Shown: piece by piece, positions 24,301 through 37,500 of the stretch | Layout: each line of letters begins with the position of its first letter | Position numbering within the stretch: position 1 is the stretch's first letter | DNA from: Alligator mississippiensis | Taxonomy: Eukaryota > Chordata > Crocodylia > Alligatoridae | Direction of reading: 5' to 3' | Length of the DNA: 64,000 nucleotides | Assembly: GCF_030867095.1 (NCBI RefSeq) | Contig: NC_081828.1 | Span: forward strand, 5,905,501-5,969,500 | Notes under the pieces: generated by a model | Database searches by the model: none | Seen by the model: the letters and a program-made list of their open reading frames with translations, nothing else | Told to the model about the DNA's origin: nothing | Program-made: the position numbers and the translations under genes

Positions 24301-27300
24301 TTTACCCAGTTTGACTACAGAGCAGGTTGAACCCATCACAGATGCAGCTAATTTATTGCTATCTGGTTTCTAAACTTGACATAAGAATGACCTGTCTTAA
24401 CTTTTGTGGGGGTTGTGGCTCTTCCTTTAGGCAGATTTTCACTATACAGCAGGTTGAACCCATCACGGATGCAGACCGTTTATTGCTATCTGGTCTCTAA
24501 CCATGACATAAAGACCTGCCTTAACTCTTGGGGGCGGGTTGTGGCTCTATATATAAGCAGACTTTCACTATACAGCAGGTTGAACCCATCACGGATGCAA
24601 ATCATTTATTGCTATCTGGTCTGTAAGAATGACATAAGGACCAGTTTTAACTCTTGGGGGGGTTGTGGCTCTCTCTATAGGCAGACTTTCACTATACAGC
24701 AGGTTGAACCCATCACGGATGCAGCTAATTTATTGCTATCTGGTTTCTAAACTTGACATAAGAATGACCTGTCTTAACTCTTGTGGGGGTTGTGGCTCTT
24801 CCTATAGGCAGATTTTCACTATACAGCAGGTTGAACCCATCACGGATGCAGACCGTTTATTGCTATCTGGTCTCTAAACATGACATAAGGACCGGTCTTA
24901 ACTCTTGTAGGGGTTGTGGCTCTCTCTATAGGCAGATTTTTACTATACAGCAGGTTGAACTCATCACGGATGCAGCTAATTTATTGCTATCTGGTCTCTA
25001 AACTTGACATAGGGACCTGTCTTAACTCCTGGGGGGGTTGTGGCTGTCTCTCTAGGCAGACTTTGGCACTGCGTTATGTTGGGGTAGGAGAGCAGTGCTC
25101 CAGCTAACAGCTGGAAACAGCAGCCTGCCCTCCGGTGATCAGCCTTTCATTGGAAACACCAATATTAAGAAAGCCCCGTGGGCTAAGTGAAGGATATGGA
25201 GTGAGCGATGATCGCATATCCCATCCCTGCCGTGCATCGAGGCGGAAAGCATGAACTGCTTTAGAGTACTTGGCAGCACTGCCTAACAGAAAGGACAAAA
25301 TGAAGGAGGATCTTGGATGCAGCTGAAGCTGCTGGAGTGATTTTAATAAGCAGACGGGAGTGACCTTAGCTGGAAATTGGCTAAGCCTCCAGGGTTAACG
25401 CCCCTGCTCTTATGCAAGCTGAGTTTAATGACCACGAGTTGTCAGGTCTTTAATCTTCATCTCATCCAAGAGACAGTGTCTTTGCCAGCTTTACCGTGCC
25501 CACTAAAAACACATCCAGCTGTTGGGTCAACCAGGGCTCACCCACACTCCAAGTACAGACTTACCAACTCCTTGCAATTCCTGGAGTTGTCTTGGGATTG
25601 GGATTGCGATGAGACTCAGCTAGTCGGGGTGATGAGGCTCTTCCTCTAGGGGTGGGTCATTTCTTTCCTGCCTGATGTCACAAGGAGATTCCCCTCCTGG
25701 ATTTCAGCCCCGACGAGACCCCCCCCCCCCTCTCTAGTTGCAATTCATTTCCTCCTCTTGTCAGACTCCAGCACTGCATTACATGAGGGCATCTTTTCCC
25801 CTAGGGTGCATGAAAAATGAATATCTTCTGTTCCTCTCTCCAGAGTCTTCGTTCTCATTCTTGTCGTCATCAGCATCCTCTGGATTCCCCTCATTCAGAC
25901 GGCCAACAGCGGCCAGCTCTTCGACTACATCCAGTCCATAACCAGTTACCTGGCCCCACCCATCACTGCCCTCTTCCTCCTGGCCATCTTCTGCAAGAGG
26001 ATCAATGAGCCTGTAAGTGAGGAACCAGGTTGATGGTGAGAAAAATGCATCCTTTTTTGCGGGAGTGCATTGTTGCTACCAGGCTTTCACTGATCAGGAC
26101 CCCAGGAGTAAAGGGAAACTTGGGGTGCAGAGTCAGTCAGCTAGGGCAGGGTCGAGGTGGTCTTGAATAGGGAGGAGCAATCATTTCACTCACTTCCCCA
26201 GCCCCGATTCATGGGTCTGCTGCTATACCAGGGGACCAGCTTGAGCTATATATTCTCCCATCTCTAGGTCAGCCATCGCAGCTAGTTGGTGGCAGTCAGA
26301 CAGCCACAGGATGGTGTGAGTTAGCGGGCGCAGTCTGGTGTCTCATGGATGGGCATTGGTATCTCAGCACCCATGTGGTTTTACAAGCTTTGAGCACAAA
26401 TACAGGCTTTGACATGAGCTGCTTTCCTCTTCCTTGCTATCTGGCACTGTTATACCCTCTGCACAGATGCCCACAACCTCATATTTCCTTTTCCCCATGT
26501 GTCCTTGGCAGGGGGCTTTCTGGGGCCTCATGTTCGGCCTGACGGTCGGCCTCGTTCGGATGATCATGGAGTTCTGCTATCAGACGCCGTCCTGCGGCGA
26601 GGAGGACCGCAGACCGGGTGTGCTGAAGGATTTGCACTACCTCTACTTCGCGCTCATCCTCTGCGGGCTCACGGCCATCGTCATCGTCTTTGTGAGCCTC
26701 CTCACCCCGCCGATCCCAGAGGAGAAGGTAAGCAGCTGCCAGCGCTCTGGAGACCACTGGTACAAAAGCAAGCCCAGCCCCACCAACCCAGAAATGAAGG
26801 GGTGAAACCACAGGGAGAGCATCCCTGCTGCTCTCTGTAGCCAGGAGGCAGCTTCACTCCCTCGTATCCGGGTTTGGCAGACGTGGGACACTTATGGTAG
26901 ATGGGTTGGTGCTTCTTATGGCTGTCTCAAGAGAAGCGGCATGTACCTCTTTAAATTCACACCTTATTAAAGCCCACTCTGTCCTTTGCTTTATTCCCCA
27001 AATGACTCTACAGCCGGTTCAGATCCCTCTCGCCTATAGCCGAGATATCAGCTTGTCATGCTCATGCTCCAAAAGCAGCACCTGCTCCAAACCCTTTGGT
27101 TTCCCAGGGCTCATTGCATTAATGCTTCTGGAGACAGGCTTGCAATTGAGTGCCAGTTCCCATGCTGGGCTCAGACACCACCACACGTCATCTCTGGGAG
27201 GGAAGGAAAAAGAAGGGGATAACAACAATTATATTATAGGGGAAGCTGAGGAGCAATTAAAGGGGTCTAACTGAAGCTACTACCATATTTCAGCAAGGCC

Positions 27301-28455
27301 TACATCAATCTTGCTGGCAAACAAGATTAATATCTTTGCAACGCTGGCACTTAGAAAAATAACGTTTCGTCCTGACGTGATCTCAATTGCATTGAGCAAC
27401 CTGGAGTCACCGTGCAGAACTCGCTTTTACTTGCTGCATTCAAAGAGATCACGCAATGAAGTTTACGGTGTTATTTAGCATCGTCTTAAAGAGACCCTGC
27501 TGAGAAGACGAGGGATGACGGTAGACAGGAGGTAAATGTGTATGCAGCAGTTGAGGATGGCAGCAGGACAGGTTTTCTGGGTAGACCTTTTAAACAGGGT
27601 TTATGATGACACCAAACCCCTTGGACTTCAGCAATGATACAATGCTACGCAGGAGACTGTTCATTCCTCTGGAGAGCAAAGGGATTGAGATCAAGATGTT
27701 AACGTGTGAAAGGAAGGGAGGAAAGGGACGATGATGACAGGCCAGGAGGTATCAAGCCAGCAGTAGAGTTCCTTTGAGACAAATCATGAGAGTAAGGTGA
27801 TTTAGTTTCATTAAGGACATCAAGCCATCAGCAAATATCATCACAAATGCCTGCTTTTGGGGCCAAAGTTGTGAGGCATTGTCATAGAAGAGTATATCAC
27901 CTAGGACAAACTGGATGACCTTGAGGACTGCCACAATGAGACTGGAATAACAGGTAATAGTGAAAAATGCAAAGCTGGACACTGGACTATCATAGTTTCT
28001 TGCAGAGCACATACCCCTGCAAATAAGACATGTACCTTGTTTTGGGGAAATCAGCATGAAGAAAAAATAGATTTTTTTTTTTTTTTTTACCTAGAGCTAT
28101 AGCTGTACCAAGTAGGGCTGGACCCAATCGTCAGCTCACTCACCCTCCTTTTCCTGCTCAGCCAAAAGCTGAAACTGTTGAAAACTGGCCAGATCTGCAA
28201 GTCTGAAAAGAGCTAAAAACAGGACTGTGAAATAGGAGAGAGACCCAGGCGTACCAACATCCCTGAAAGAAACTAATAGGTACTAATAGGTACCAACATC
28301 CCTGAAAGAAAGCCTAGCTTGCTTAGTGGAGTATAAAGTCCATAAAAAAAGGAGATGGTCACACATACCTTTACTCCAAAAATTAGCCTCCACAACTGTC
28401 ATGATTGATTTTTCTGCCCAAAATAGAAGTGCCCCCCCCTCCCCACCCACCCACC

Positions 28456-28518
<63 letters not shown>

Positions 28519-31500
28519 TGATTCATGCTTGACCCAAAGTTTAAAGCCAACTGACTGATCACAGCAGTGGTATTTCTATTCCACCAAGTGAAGGAGTCAA
28601 TTGACTTAATGAGTCTTGGCTCTTCAAGTGCTGCCCTTTTTTATGGGCTTGATCTTTATTAGGACATGAAGCTGGTCAAGTTCCCCCCGGGAAAGGTTTG
28701 TGTGATATATAAGTAAATACGGTAATAGCAACGCTAATGTTGGCAAGGCGTGATTTCATCAGTTCGTTATGAGATGGAGAAAGCCTTGGCTGCGTGAGTC
28801 TATCACAGCGTGCTAGACCTGTGAGGTCTAGACCATGCATGAGGAGGGGACCAGACCTCCTCACATGCATCTCATGTGATGTGACCATGGGAGGAAAAAA
28901 AAACCCCAAACAAACCCCCCCCAAAACTTAGGACGTATATCAAACAAAGTATTGCCAGCAGAGGTAGATAGGGAAGTATGTATACCTACTGTGCAAGGCA
29001 CTGGTGAATGCCTTTCAAGGCATCTGGCATGTTGGGTGCCATTCTTGTCACCCAGGTTTGAGAAAGACCAATTCAAACAGGGATGGGTGCGGAGAAAAGG
29101 CTACGAATAGGATGGGGAGAGTGGAGGATCTGCGAGGAGGGAAGCCTATACGAGCTGGGCATGGTTAGCTTAAAAAACTAGACTGGGGACTCTTCAACCT
29201 TTTTAGGAGCCAGCGGTGGCATCCCCAGGGCTGGAGGGCTGGGGCTGTGATCAAAGCGGTCCATTGGGGTGCACTGCCAGGCAAACAGTGCTCTGTGGCC
29301 CACATGATCCCACTGCAGTCCCTAGTGGAGTTTTCTCCAGTGTGGAGTCAGGCCCAGGACTATGGCAAGGTGGTGACCTGAGGTGGGAAAGCAAGGGCTA
29401 AATCCTGGCTGACTTACACATCCTGAAACACGACTTACTTATATAGGTGGTAATAGCCCTTCCTAGTCTGGACAGTGCTTAATTTGGGACATGGCGGGGA
29501 TAGAGTCAAACCACACCTCGGGGCGAGGAGCTGCTAAAACCCAGGTCTCTTGCTTCCTGGGTCAGTGCCCTGGCTGTTGGGCTAAAAGAGGGCAAGCGTT
29601 CGCCCCAATACTCCCTTTTCTTTCTGCCATGTGCGGACATACCTGGCAGCACTATTCTACCCCAGGTGGGAATAGCATCCAAATTGTGTGAAAGTGCCAA
29701 AAATGGCCCTTCCTGTCTCTGAGAGTGTCTCCTGGGCTTGCAGAAGTGGCAGAGGATTCGCCTTAAGTGCCTGGCTGTGACTCACATACCCAGATGCCCT
29801 TGACATTTAGTCGTTCACCTGGCAGGACTCTGAGCAGCTGAACTTACTCTGCAAAGAAACCTTATGTCTTCTACCAAGGCCCCACTCCGCCAGTCCCGCA
29901 GGCAGGCAGGATGCATCGAGCACTGACAGGGGAGTCAGGATGCCTAAATTTGCTGCTTCCCTGCTGTGCGATTCAAGGCAGAATTTCCCACTTAGGAGGC
30001 AAAATAAGGATTTCCACCCTCTACATGCTTTGAGATCTGCTCATTAAAGACATGGTATAGGAGCAAGGCTTTATTATAACCATTCTGCCCAGTGAGAGGA
30101 TCCGTGCCATGCTACGGGAAAGTCTATGGACCGCGCCAGCAGGTCAGATGCTCCGCCGACCCCGGGACCCCATGTACCTACCGGGACCGTACCGGGCTCC
30201 AGCTCTACCAAGTGCAACTATTGAGCACTGCTGTTCAGCCCACTTCTGCTGCTTTGCACCAGTTGAGGCTCCAGACCTTGCATCTTTAAATATTGAATCT
30301 TTGCTTTGCAGATAGCAAATGGGTAGCAGGGAAAAGAGCGATTTGTATCTGATGTTGGAGTGGTACGGTTAATGTGCTGAGCTCTGAAATGAATTACACT
30401 CCAAGAACTGCAAGCAGTAGCATTTTTTCCTGCTGTTTTGGACACTCTCACATCCCCGCGGTGATTGATGCTGTGTTGGAAAACAAATATGCAAGGAATT
30501 TGTTTGGTATGCTCCAGAGTTCATATGTCTTCATTGTAGGTAGTCCATATTGTGTCACGCCGTCCTTGAAAACCCTGCAAAAGAGCTTACAATTAAATTT
30601 GAGACTGTGAAGCTGAAACACAACTGTCAGGTGCCAGATGGCATTTTGGAACGGAAGGATTTATTTCTAGTTTGCAAAAGGGAAACTTTGCCGAGCTCTC
30701 GCACACTCTCGTGTCCAAGGAGAACGCAGACGGGGAAAGGGAAGGCGGCTGCGCCTCGTTGCAGAGTGTTGCTCCGTCACCTTACTGCCATGTGGCGAGG
30801 CCACCTGCCACATTGCCAGGGTCTCATGATGGAGCAGGAGAGGGGGCTTCAGAGCATGAGACCAGTGCATGAGGAGGAATGGTCCCCACGGTGCTGAATT
30901 CCTGTAGGATTGAGTCAGTGGAAGCTGGAAGCTCCTGTGAAAATCAAGCCTTAGGGAAGATACAAGGCAAGGATGAACCCACTCCAGAGCCGAGCACTCT
31001 GGGACCGTGAAGTTGTGCAAAGTAGGTCCAGGAGCTGACTCCTTTCCTCCCAAACCTCTGCCTGCAGCTGTCTCCCAAAGCAGGAGGCTGGAGGGAGGAA
31101 GGGGTGTGCCAACTCAATGTGACAACGATGCAGGGCAGATCCACCCAGAGAAACATCCGCCACTCCCCCTCCGTCCCAGAGTGCCTTTGGTGCACACGCC
31201 TTTAGGATGGAAGGAGGGATTCGTAGGGGCTCCATTGCCTCCGATGAAGGGGCACGTATGCACCAGAGAGCATGCTCCTCTCCCTAACGTTGGACTTAAA
31301 GCATTAGTAGTGCTGGCTGAATTGCTGGTTTCTACTCGTTGTCCCCTGGCAGGTCACTCCGTCATAGGGGGAAGCATTTTCAGGCTGTGTAGTCTCCTGC
31401 TGAGTTTAATCGAGCTCAGGTCATGGTTTTCCCACCTCCCTGTCGAGCATGGGATTGATCTCAAAGCACTTTTCAAGGGCCGGCAACTCTTATTCTCGTT

Positions 31501-34500
31501 CTGGTGCTGATGGAGAAACCAAGGAGCGGGAAAAGGCCAGGCCTGGCCACAGTCTGCTATTCTCACTGCGGGCGACCAGTCGCATAGGCCATTGGCAGTC
31601 ACCAGCATTTCCCATGGAGCTGGTCCTATCTAACCCCACCCCAAACTCTTCTAGTGGACAATAACCATGACCCATCCCCTTGGGCACCCTCTATCATCAC
31701 CTCCCCAAACTCCTGAACATCCACCTGCACGTGGGTGCGCAGCCCGCAGGCGATGGGGCTATCCCGCGCTTGTGGCTATAACAAAAAGACCATGTAGCAA
31801 TCCTCAGTCCTTTTGCTCTTGAACTGCTTCTATCCAGAGATCTTGCCTGTCTTCAGGACTGAAGCTAATTCGTTATGCAGTCCAGCGCGCCCTGTTCCTC
31901 CGACCTTGTGTGTTTCTGTGTCAAATACTTTCCTGAGGTCCAAGCAAATTATGTTAATAATATCCCCCCTCCCCGCAACCGGAGTCAGCATTTTTTTTTT
32001 TTTGCTTACTCCAAAATCTCAGCCCTGTTAGACACAATCTCCCTTTTGCAACGCCACATCGACGGCACTTAATGAGATCGCAGCCTCCTCTGTGTGCCAC
32101 GGCCTTGTCCTTGGCTTTCAGCATTGACATCAAGCTTCAGCACTTGTCATTTCGAGGACATTTCAGGGAGCGGATAGGGCACGCTGTGAAAGTTTTACTG
32201 GAAGGAACGTGCCAGTTCCTTAATGCAAAGGCATGAGAGGGTGCAAGGGGGAAGTGGGCACTCATGCCAGCCTGTGAAAGGTGTTTCATGACACAGGGAC
32301 TAAAGCTGGAAAGATTTGTTTTTTCCTGCAGCAGTTTGGTGGGAGTTAGGTGTCCCCACTACTATATGTGACCTTGACCATCTTTCCCTTTTGGGCCTTT
32401 AAAGACCCCTTCCCACTTAGGATTGCATTTCTGGAAGTAAAGGTGGAAAGTCATTGTGGGGTGTTTCTTTTCATGAGAGCCAGGACTTGATCCTCAGGGT
32501 GCATTTACATGTGCTCTTGAATGGGCATTAGCCTATTTTAATGTGCATTAAAGCATCACTGAAAAAAAACATGCTATTTAGTGAATGCACATTAAAATAG
32601 GTTAATGCACATTAACTAACGAGCACAGTTTTTAAATGACGCTTAATGTGCATGAGGCAGGCTAATGCACATTTTCCTAGTACTTCACAATGGAGAGCAC
32701 TTCTACACGTCCTCCAGGGGTTGCGGGGCAGGAACAGCACTTTAATTAGAGCAGCTCCAAGAGCCACTCTAATTAAAATGCCACTGGGTCACTTGTATCA
32801 GTATCCCCGCACTTATAAATGGCGGATGGGTTGCTTGAACTAAAGCACGTTCGACAAGCTTTGGTCCAAGCACCCCTGCCACCATTTTTAAGTGCAGGGT
32901 TGCTGATACGTGAGACCCGGGAGCCTGCTGGAGCATGGCGATTGCATGATTAATAGCTTGTGTATCGGCATCCAGAGGCACTCCATTTAATGCGCATTAA
33001 CTAACACACTTTAATGCACATGTAGCTGTGCCCAATAGGTATTTAACTGCCAAAATGCCTTTGAAAATCTGGCCCCCGCAGAGTGCAAAACATTCAGCTT
33101 TCCTCCAGTTTTGATGCCTAAAATTAAATCAGTATTTGGAAGAGGCCAGGTCTAAGATCAGATCTCGTAGCAAAATTCTGGTCTGAATCCCATGCTTTGG
33201 GAAACCTGACACAGAAGACAACCATTTATGTCAGGGTTAAGGAGGAAAGAGAAAGTTTTGCACCTCCTTCTCTGCCCTGAAACTTTACAGTGACATTTCC
33301 TAAATGATAAAAAAAAAAAAATTGAATCCTCAAGAAAGATGAGGATCATCAAATCAAAGTAATTTAGCACAACGTGACAAGAAAGATTAGCCCTGCCCAA
33401 TGCTCATCTTGGTTGAAAATGATTTAAATAAAGCTATAAATCTTCTGGAGATTATGCAACATTTTGTGTCAGCTGGAAACTGCTGCCGAGATGTATATGT
33501 GTGTGTGTGTGTGCGCGCGCGCGTGTGTGTAAAATTAAAAAATTAAACTCATGTTCCTTTTTAAGTGACCATTTGAGAGCTGAATTTCCATTCAGGTAGA
33601 GAGGAGGAATCTGCTCCAGTGACTTTGCCAGATGCATACGCTCCTCTGTGGCTCCAGTTCCTCCTGGTCCCAGTTGTTTGCAGAGAGGTGGGAGAGGGCT
33701 CGGTGGCCTCTAGAGACAGGATGAAAAAACACTGTCCCCACTGCTGTGCTGTGTAGGAGCACGGAGCAGCAGGGTCATTGCTAAGACCTGCATCCTCACA
33801 CGGCGTTAGCAGCTCCAGTGCCCTGGATCAGTGGCAGCGAATCCCCTTTAGCTTCAAGGGGCCTGGCCAATGTGTTCACAACGGAGGTTTGTTAGCGATG
33901 ACCCACAACGCAGTGAGTCCCATGGTGTTAAGTCCTTAAGTGCTTTTTTGGATGTATCTCCATGGGCAGAGAGGCTGGAAGGTCGTGCTCCCTTGCATGC
34001 GCGTGCCTGGCGCCTGGCACTTTTCTGGGTTAACTGGTCACAGCCTAGTGATTAGGGCACTTTCCTGGGAGTCAAGTGATGCAAAGTCAACCACCTGAAC
34101 AAGTGTTAGGGTAGGCTCTTAGGGTAAAAGATAGGTGGGTCTTCTCAACTTTCATCTCCTCCCACCACCCTCGTCCTGACTAATGCATCCATACTTACCA
34201 AGGCCCAAGGAGGCAATGGTGCAGGCCTGGCCCTGGTAAGGAGGGGACCCCCACCCCTAAAACAGTTTATGTATTTGGCTCTTTAATGCCAGATGCATCC
34301 TGGGCACGGCTGTGTATGTGGCATCCTGGCACCACTGAAGAGACCGCGATGAGCCAAGCGTTGCCTTTCTGGGCACGGGGGCACCAAAGCAGCCAGGACC
34401 ATTGCAGTGCCTGATTGCAGCGCTGCAGTCAGAGCCGGCGCTGCCCAGAGACATGTTATTGTGGGGGACACTTGCTTCCTTCAGCTTGCTCAGGTCTGTG

Positions 34501-37500
34501 TTGAAGATGGGGATTTGGCAGATGAAAGACAAACAATCAACTAATTATCCCCTCTGTGTCTTCTACTTGCTTTGGACAGTAACCTTCCAGGTTAGGGGAA
34601 AATCACGCTTTCATCCTGCCCAAACCCACAGCTGACCCCTGGTTTCAGCCCCAAACCAGATTATGAGCACAGTGGGTGTACTTTCCAAAACAAAGTAGCC
34701 TTGCCCCGTGCAAGGAAGGTCATTTCCAAAGGGTTAAAATGCTAGAAACCAGTGCCAAGGGCGAATGGCTTAAACGAGAACCACGCCGCTGGGTCACACT
34801 TTAAGGCTACCCCGTGCTCCTGCTCCCAGCCAAAGCACATGCTCTGCTCCTCCCCTGGGAACTGCCAGATGCTAAACACCTTTGCTCTTGTGCTCTCCAT
34901 CCATCCAGCTTGTGCGGCTGACCTGGTGGACTAGATACAGCAATGCTCCCGTGGTGGACCTGGAGACCCACAAACATGAGTCCACAGAGATCAACCCTTC
35001 CACGGGCGAGAATGATTTGGGGGCCGTGGACCCAGAGCCTGGACATGAACCAGGAGGTAGGTCAACCAGCTCTGCCAGCTGTGCGTGCACCCCACGTGGA
35101 GCCCCGCATGGGTGGTGTCATGGTAGGTATGAATGGAGGTCTAGCTCATTACTGGCAATGGGGCGCTGGGTCTGCAGTTGAGGTCCCCATTGAGAGAAGC
35201 CGGATCGGATTCTAGTCCAGTGGTTTCCAAATCCACTGGATATCCTTCCCTTGATGTCAAGGGGCTCAGGCTTTTGTGGAAGGGACATTAGAAAGAACCA
35301 TGCAGTCAACGATGGGGTTTTTTTTGCATTTTGTCCATTAAGTTTGGGCTTATCCTCATGTGCCAACCCTCTGAATGGAGCCAAAGAGCATCTATTTCTT
35401 TTTTAAACTCCTTCCGAACGCTGGCAAGCCAGCTAGGTTGAAACCTCCCGTCTGCTCTGACAGAACAGTGGTCGGGGCCCGTTCGAGCCTGGACCGACCC
35501 AGCGCCTGCCATAAATGCCGAAGCAAGTTCCCAGAGTTTTGTGCGTTGAAACTAGGACATTGCACCGACTCGATGACCATGCAGCGCAGTACCTTTCCAG
35601 TCAATAGCTGCACCACACTATGCCTTAACGTAGGCCAAGCTGCCATAAGGCAGCACAGCGCTGCTGCAAAGAGTTGTTCAGAGCCTGGCCAACTGGCTGG
35701 TTCTGTTGAGGACGGACACTTAAAAAGCTCCTCTGCAGACTGCATGAATGCTTCATATGCTGCAAGTGGGTAGTGGGCTGTGCTTTGGGAAGCCCCTTTT
35801 TTTCAGGCACAGAAAGCTATCCAGGGGCATTTCTTGCAAGTTTGATGGTTACCAGTTATGCTAAGGTGACTTTGTGGCATGCTGACAACACAGCAGGCAC
35901 GAGTGGCCCTTCACAGACACCTCCCCTAGGAGTAGAGCTATCATGGATTTCAGTGGCGCCTTTGCTTCCAGCTGCACACATTAGGGCAGTGTGGGTAGGG
36001 CCTGAATGCATTGCACAGCATCTCTCTGCTGCTTGCTGGGACCTCTCATGGGTCATATTTTGTCTCCATTGCCTTTTCAATCATTCCTGCGTCAAGTTTT
36101 TTGGTCTCTATGCAAGAGAAAGTTCCCGCTGCTGAGCGCTGCTCCATCCCAGCCACAACACTATAATCTAGCAAACTAGAAGCTACCCAGTTGGTACTAT
36201 GAGCCAATGAGTCGATGATTGGATCCTCCACCTGGCTCCCTGCCTCAGTTTCCCCAGTATATGACATGGCCATGCTTCCCACCTCCCTGTAGATTAGACC
36301 TTAACCTTTAAGGATAAAAAGCACTGCCTAAAATGTAGAGAGGAAATGCCTGGGAAGGGGATAGCAAATATTTGGTAATGCAATGATAGAAATTTGAGCT
36401 AAAGAAGAGGCAAGAAGGAGCTGCTGAGAGCTGAAGCATTTCCATATTCAGAGGTTTCCTTTAGAAAAGTATCTGGCATTTGGGGTGCATATTTTGAATT
36501 TAATCTACTCAAGTCCACAAAACAGTTACCTGTCTCTGAATAAATAAATACAAGAACTGCCTTTTTGCATCACTGGCTAGGCCAAAACCAGCCTTTTCTA
36601 GGCACAATGGTCCTGTTCACGTTACAAAGAGGCAAGAGATTAAAAAGTTATTTGCCAGGTTTTAGAGGAAGTTTGGGCGGCAGTTTAGCATAGCTATTCA
36701 AGCGCATGATGTTATTTGTTTCTTATCAAGTCTTACTTTACCGGAACCACCTCATCTGCTTGTAGACGGACGTCTTGGTAATTTGGTAATTAGCACTGAT
36801 GGGAAAGGAAATACAGAACACAGAAGACGACAGTTTAATGAGGTTTTTGGTAACACGTTTTTCAAGTTTTTATGACATTGTGCCTTTCACAGGAGGCTAT
36901 ATTTGGAAAGTGGAATATATACAATGCAAGGATGATAATTAAAAGGCATAATGCACGCAGCGCTTTACTCATGATAAACAGGATATGAGCCCCGTGACTG
37001 AGACCGCGACTGACTCGAGCTGTCACGGAGGCGGGTGAAGACAGATATGAGGCAAAATAAGAACAATATTTTTTTCCCCTTTTTAACATTTACGTTTAAT
37101 GATGTTCTATTTCTTTCCCTTTTTAACATTTGCATTTAATGAGTTCCCCCCTTTATTAAGGTTAAATTTTGCAAGGCACCCTCTGCCTGAGCCTAGACGG
37201 GCAGATGAAAGCTGAGAGCTGATAGGAGCATCTCCTGAAAAATCCTGGCCAGGTTGTTGTTTCATGCCAGCTTTTTGCCGACATGGCCATTGACTTGGGT
37301 CACTCACCTGGAGATACTCAATGTCTGACAAAGAGGCTGAGCCCTCTATTCAAGCGGTGGGCTCCCAGAAATTCAACAATGCAGTCTTTCCTGCCCAAGT
37401 GCAGGCTGGACCTGATGAGCTGTAAGGTCCCTTCCAGCCCCCAACAACCACGAAACATGAAGTTCAACAACTTACGTAGCCTCTTTCTGCCTCCATTTCT

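Larger units (their letters stand above)
26728..34908 (+). other. SLC5A9: SLC5A9 intron 12
   Basis: The largest intron (8.2 kb). It holds a (CCCA)n(CA)n tract, a CR1 fragment, a SINE pair and a TIR element. A minus-strand frame at 27752-28057 is hydrophobic but not recognised. The stretch 29700-31950 contains nothing I can name. Confidence 0.75.

Noticed and set aside
24311-25064. Regular direct repeats that could suggest a CRISPR array
   Set aside because: The units are ~125 bp without unique spacers and lie in a vertebrate intron; this is a minisatellite.
28283-28532. Open frames over the (CA)n tract (Cys-Val or Thr-His repeats)
   Set aside because: They are simple translations of a microsatellite.
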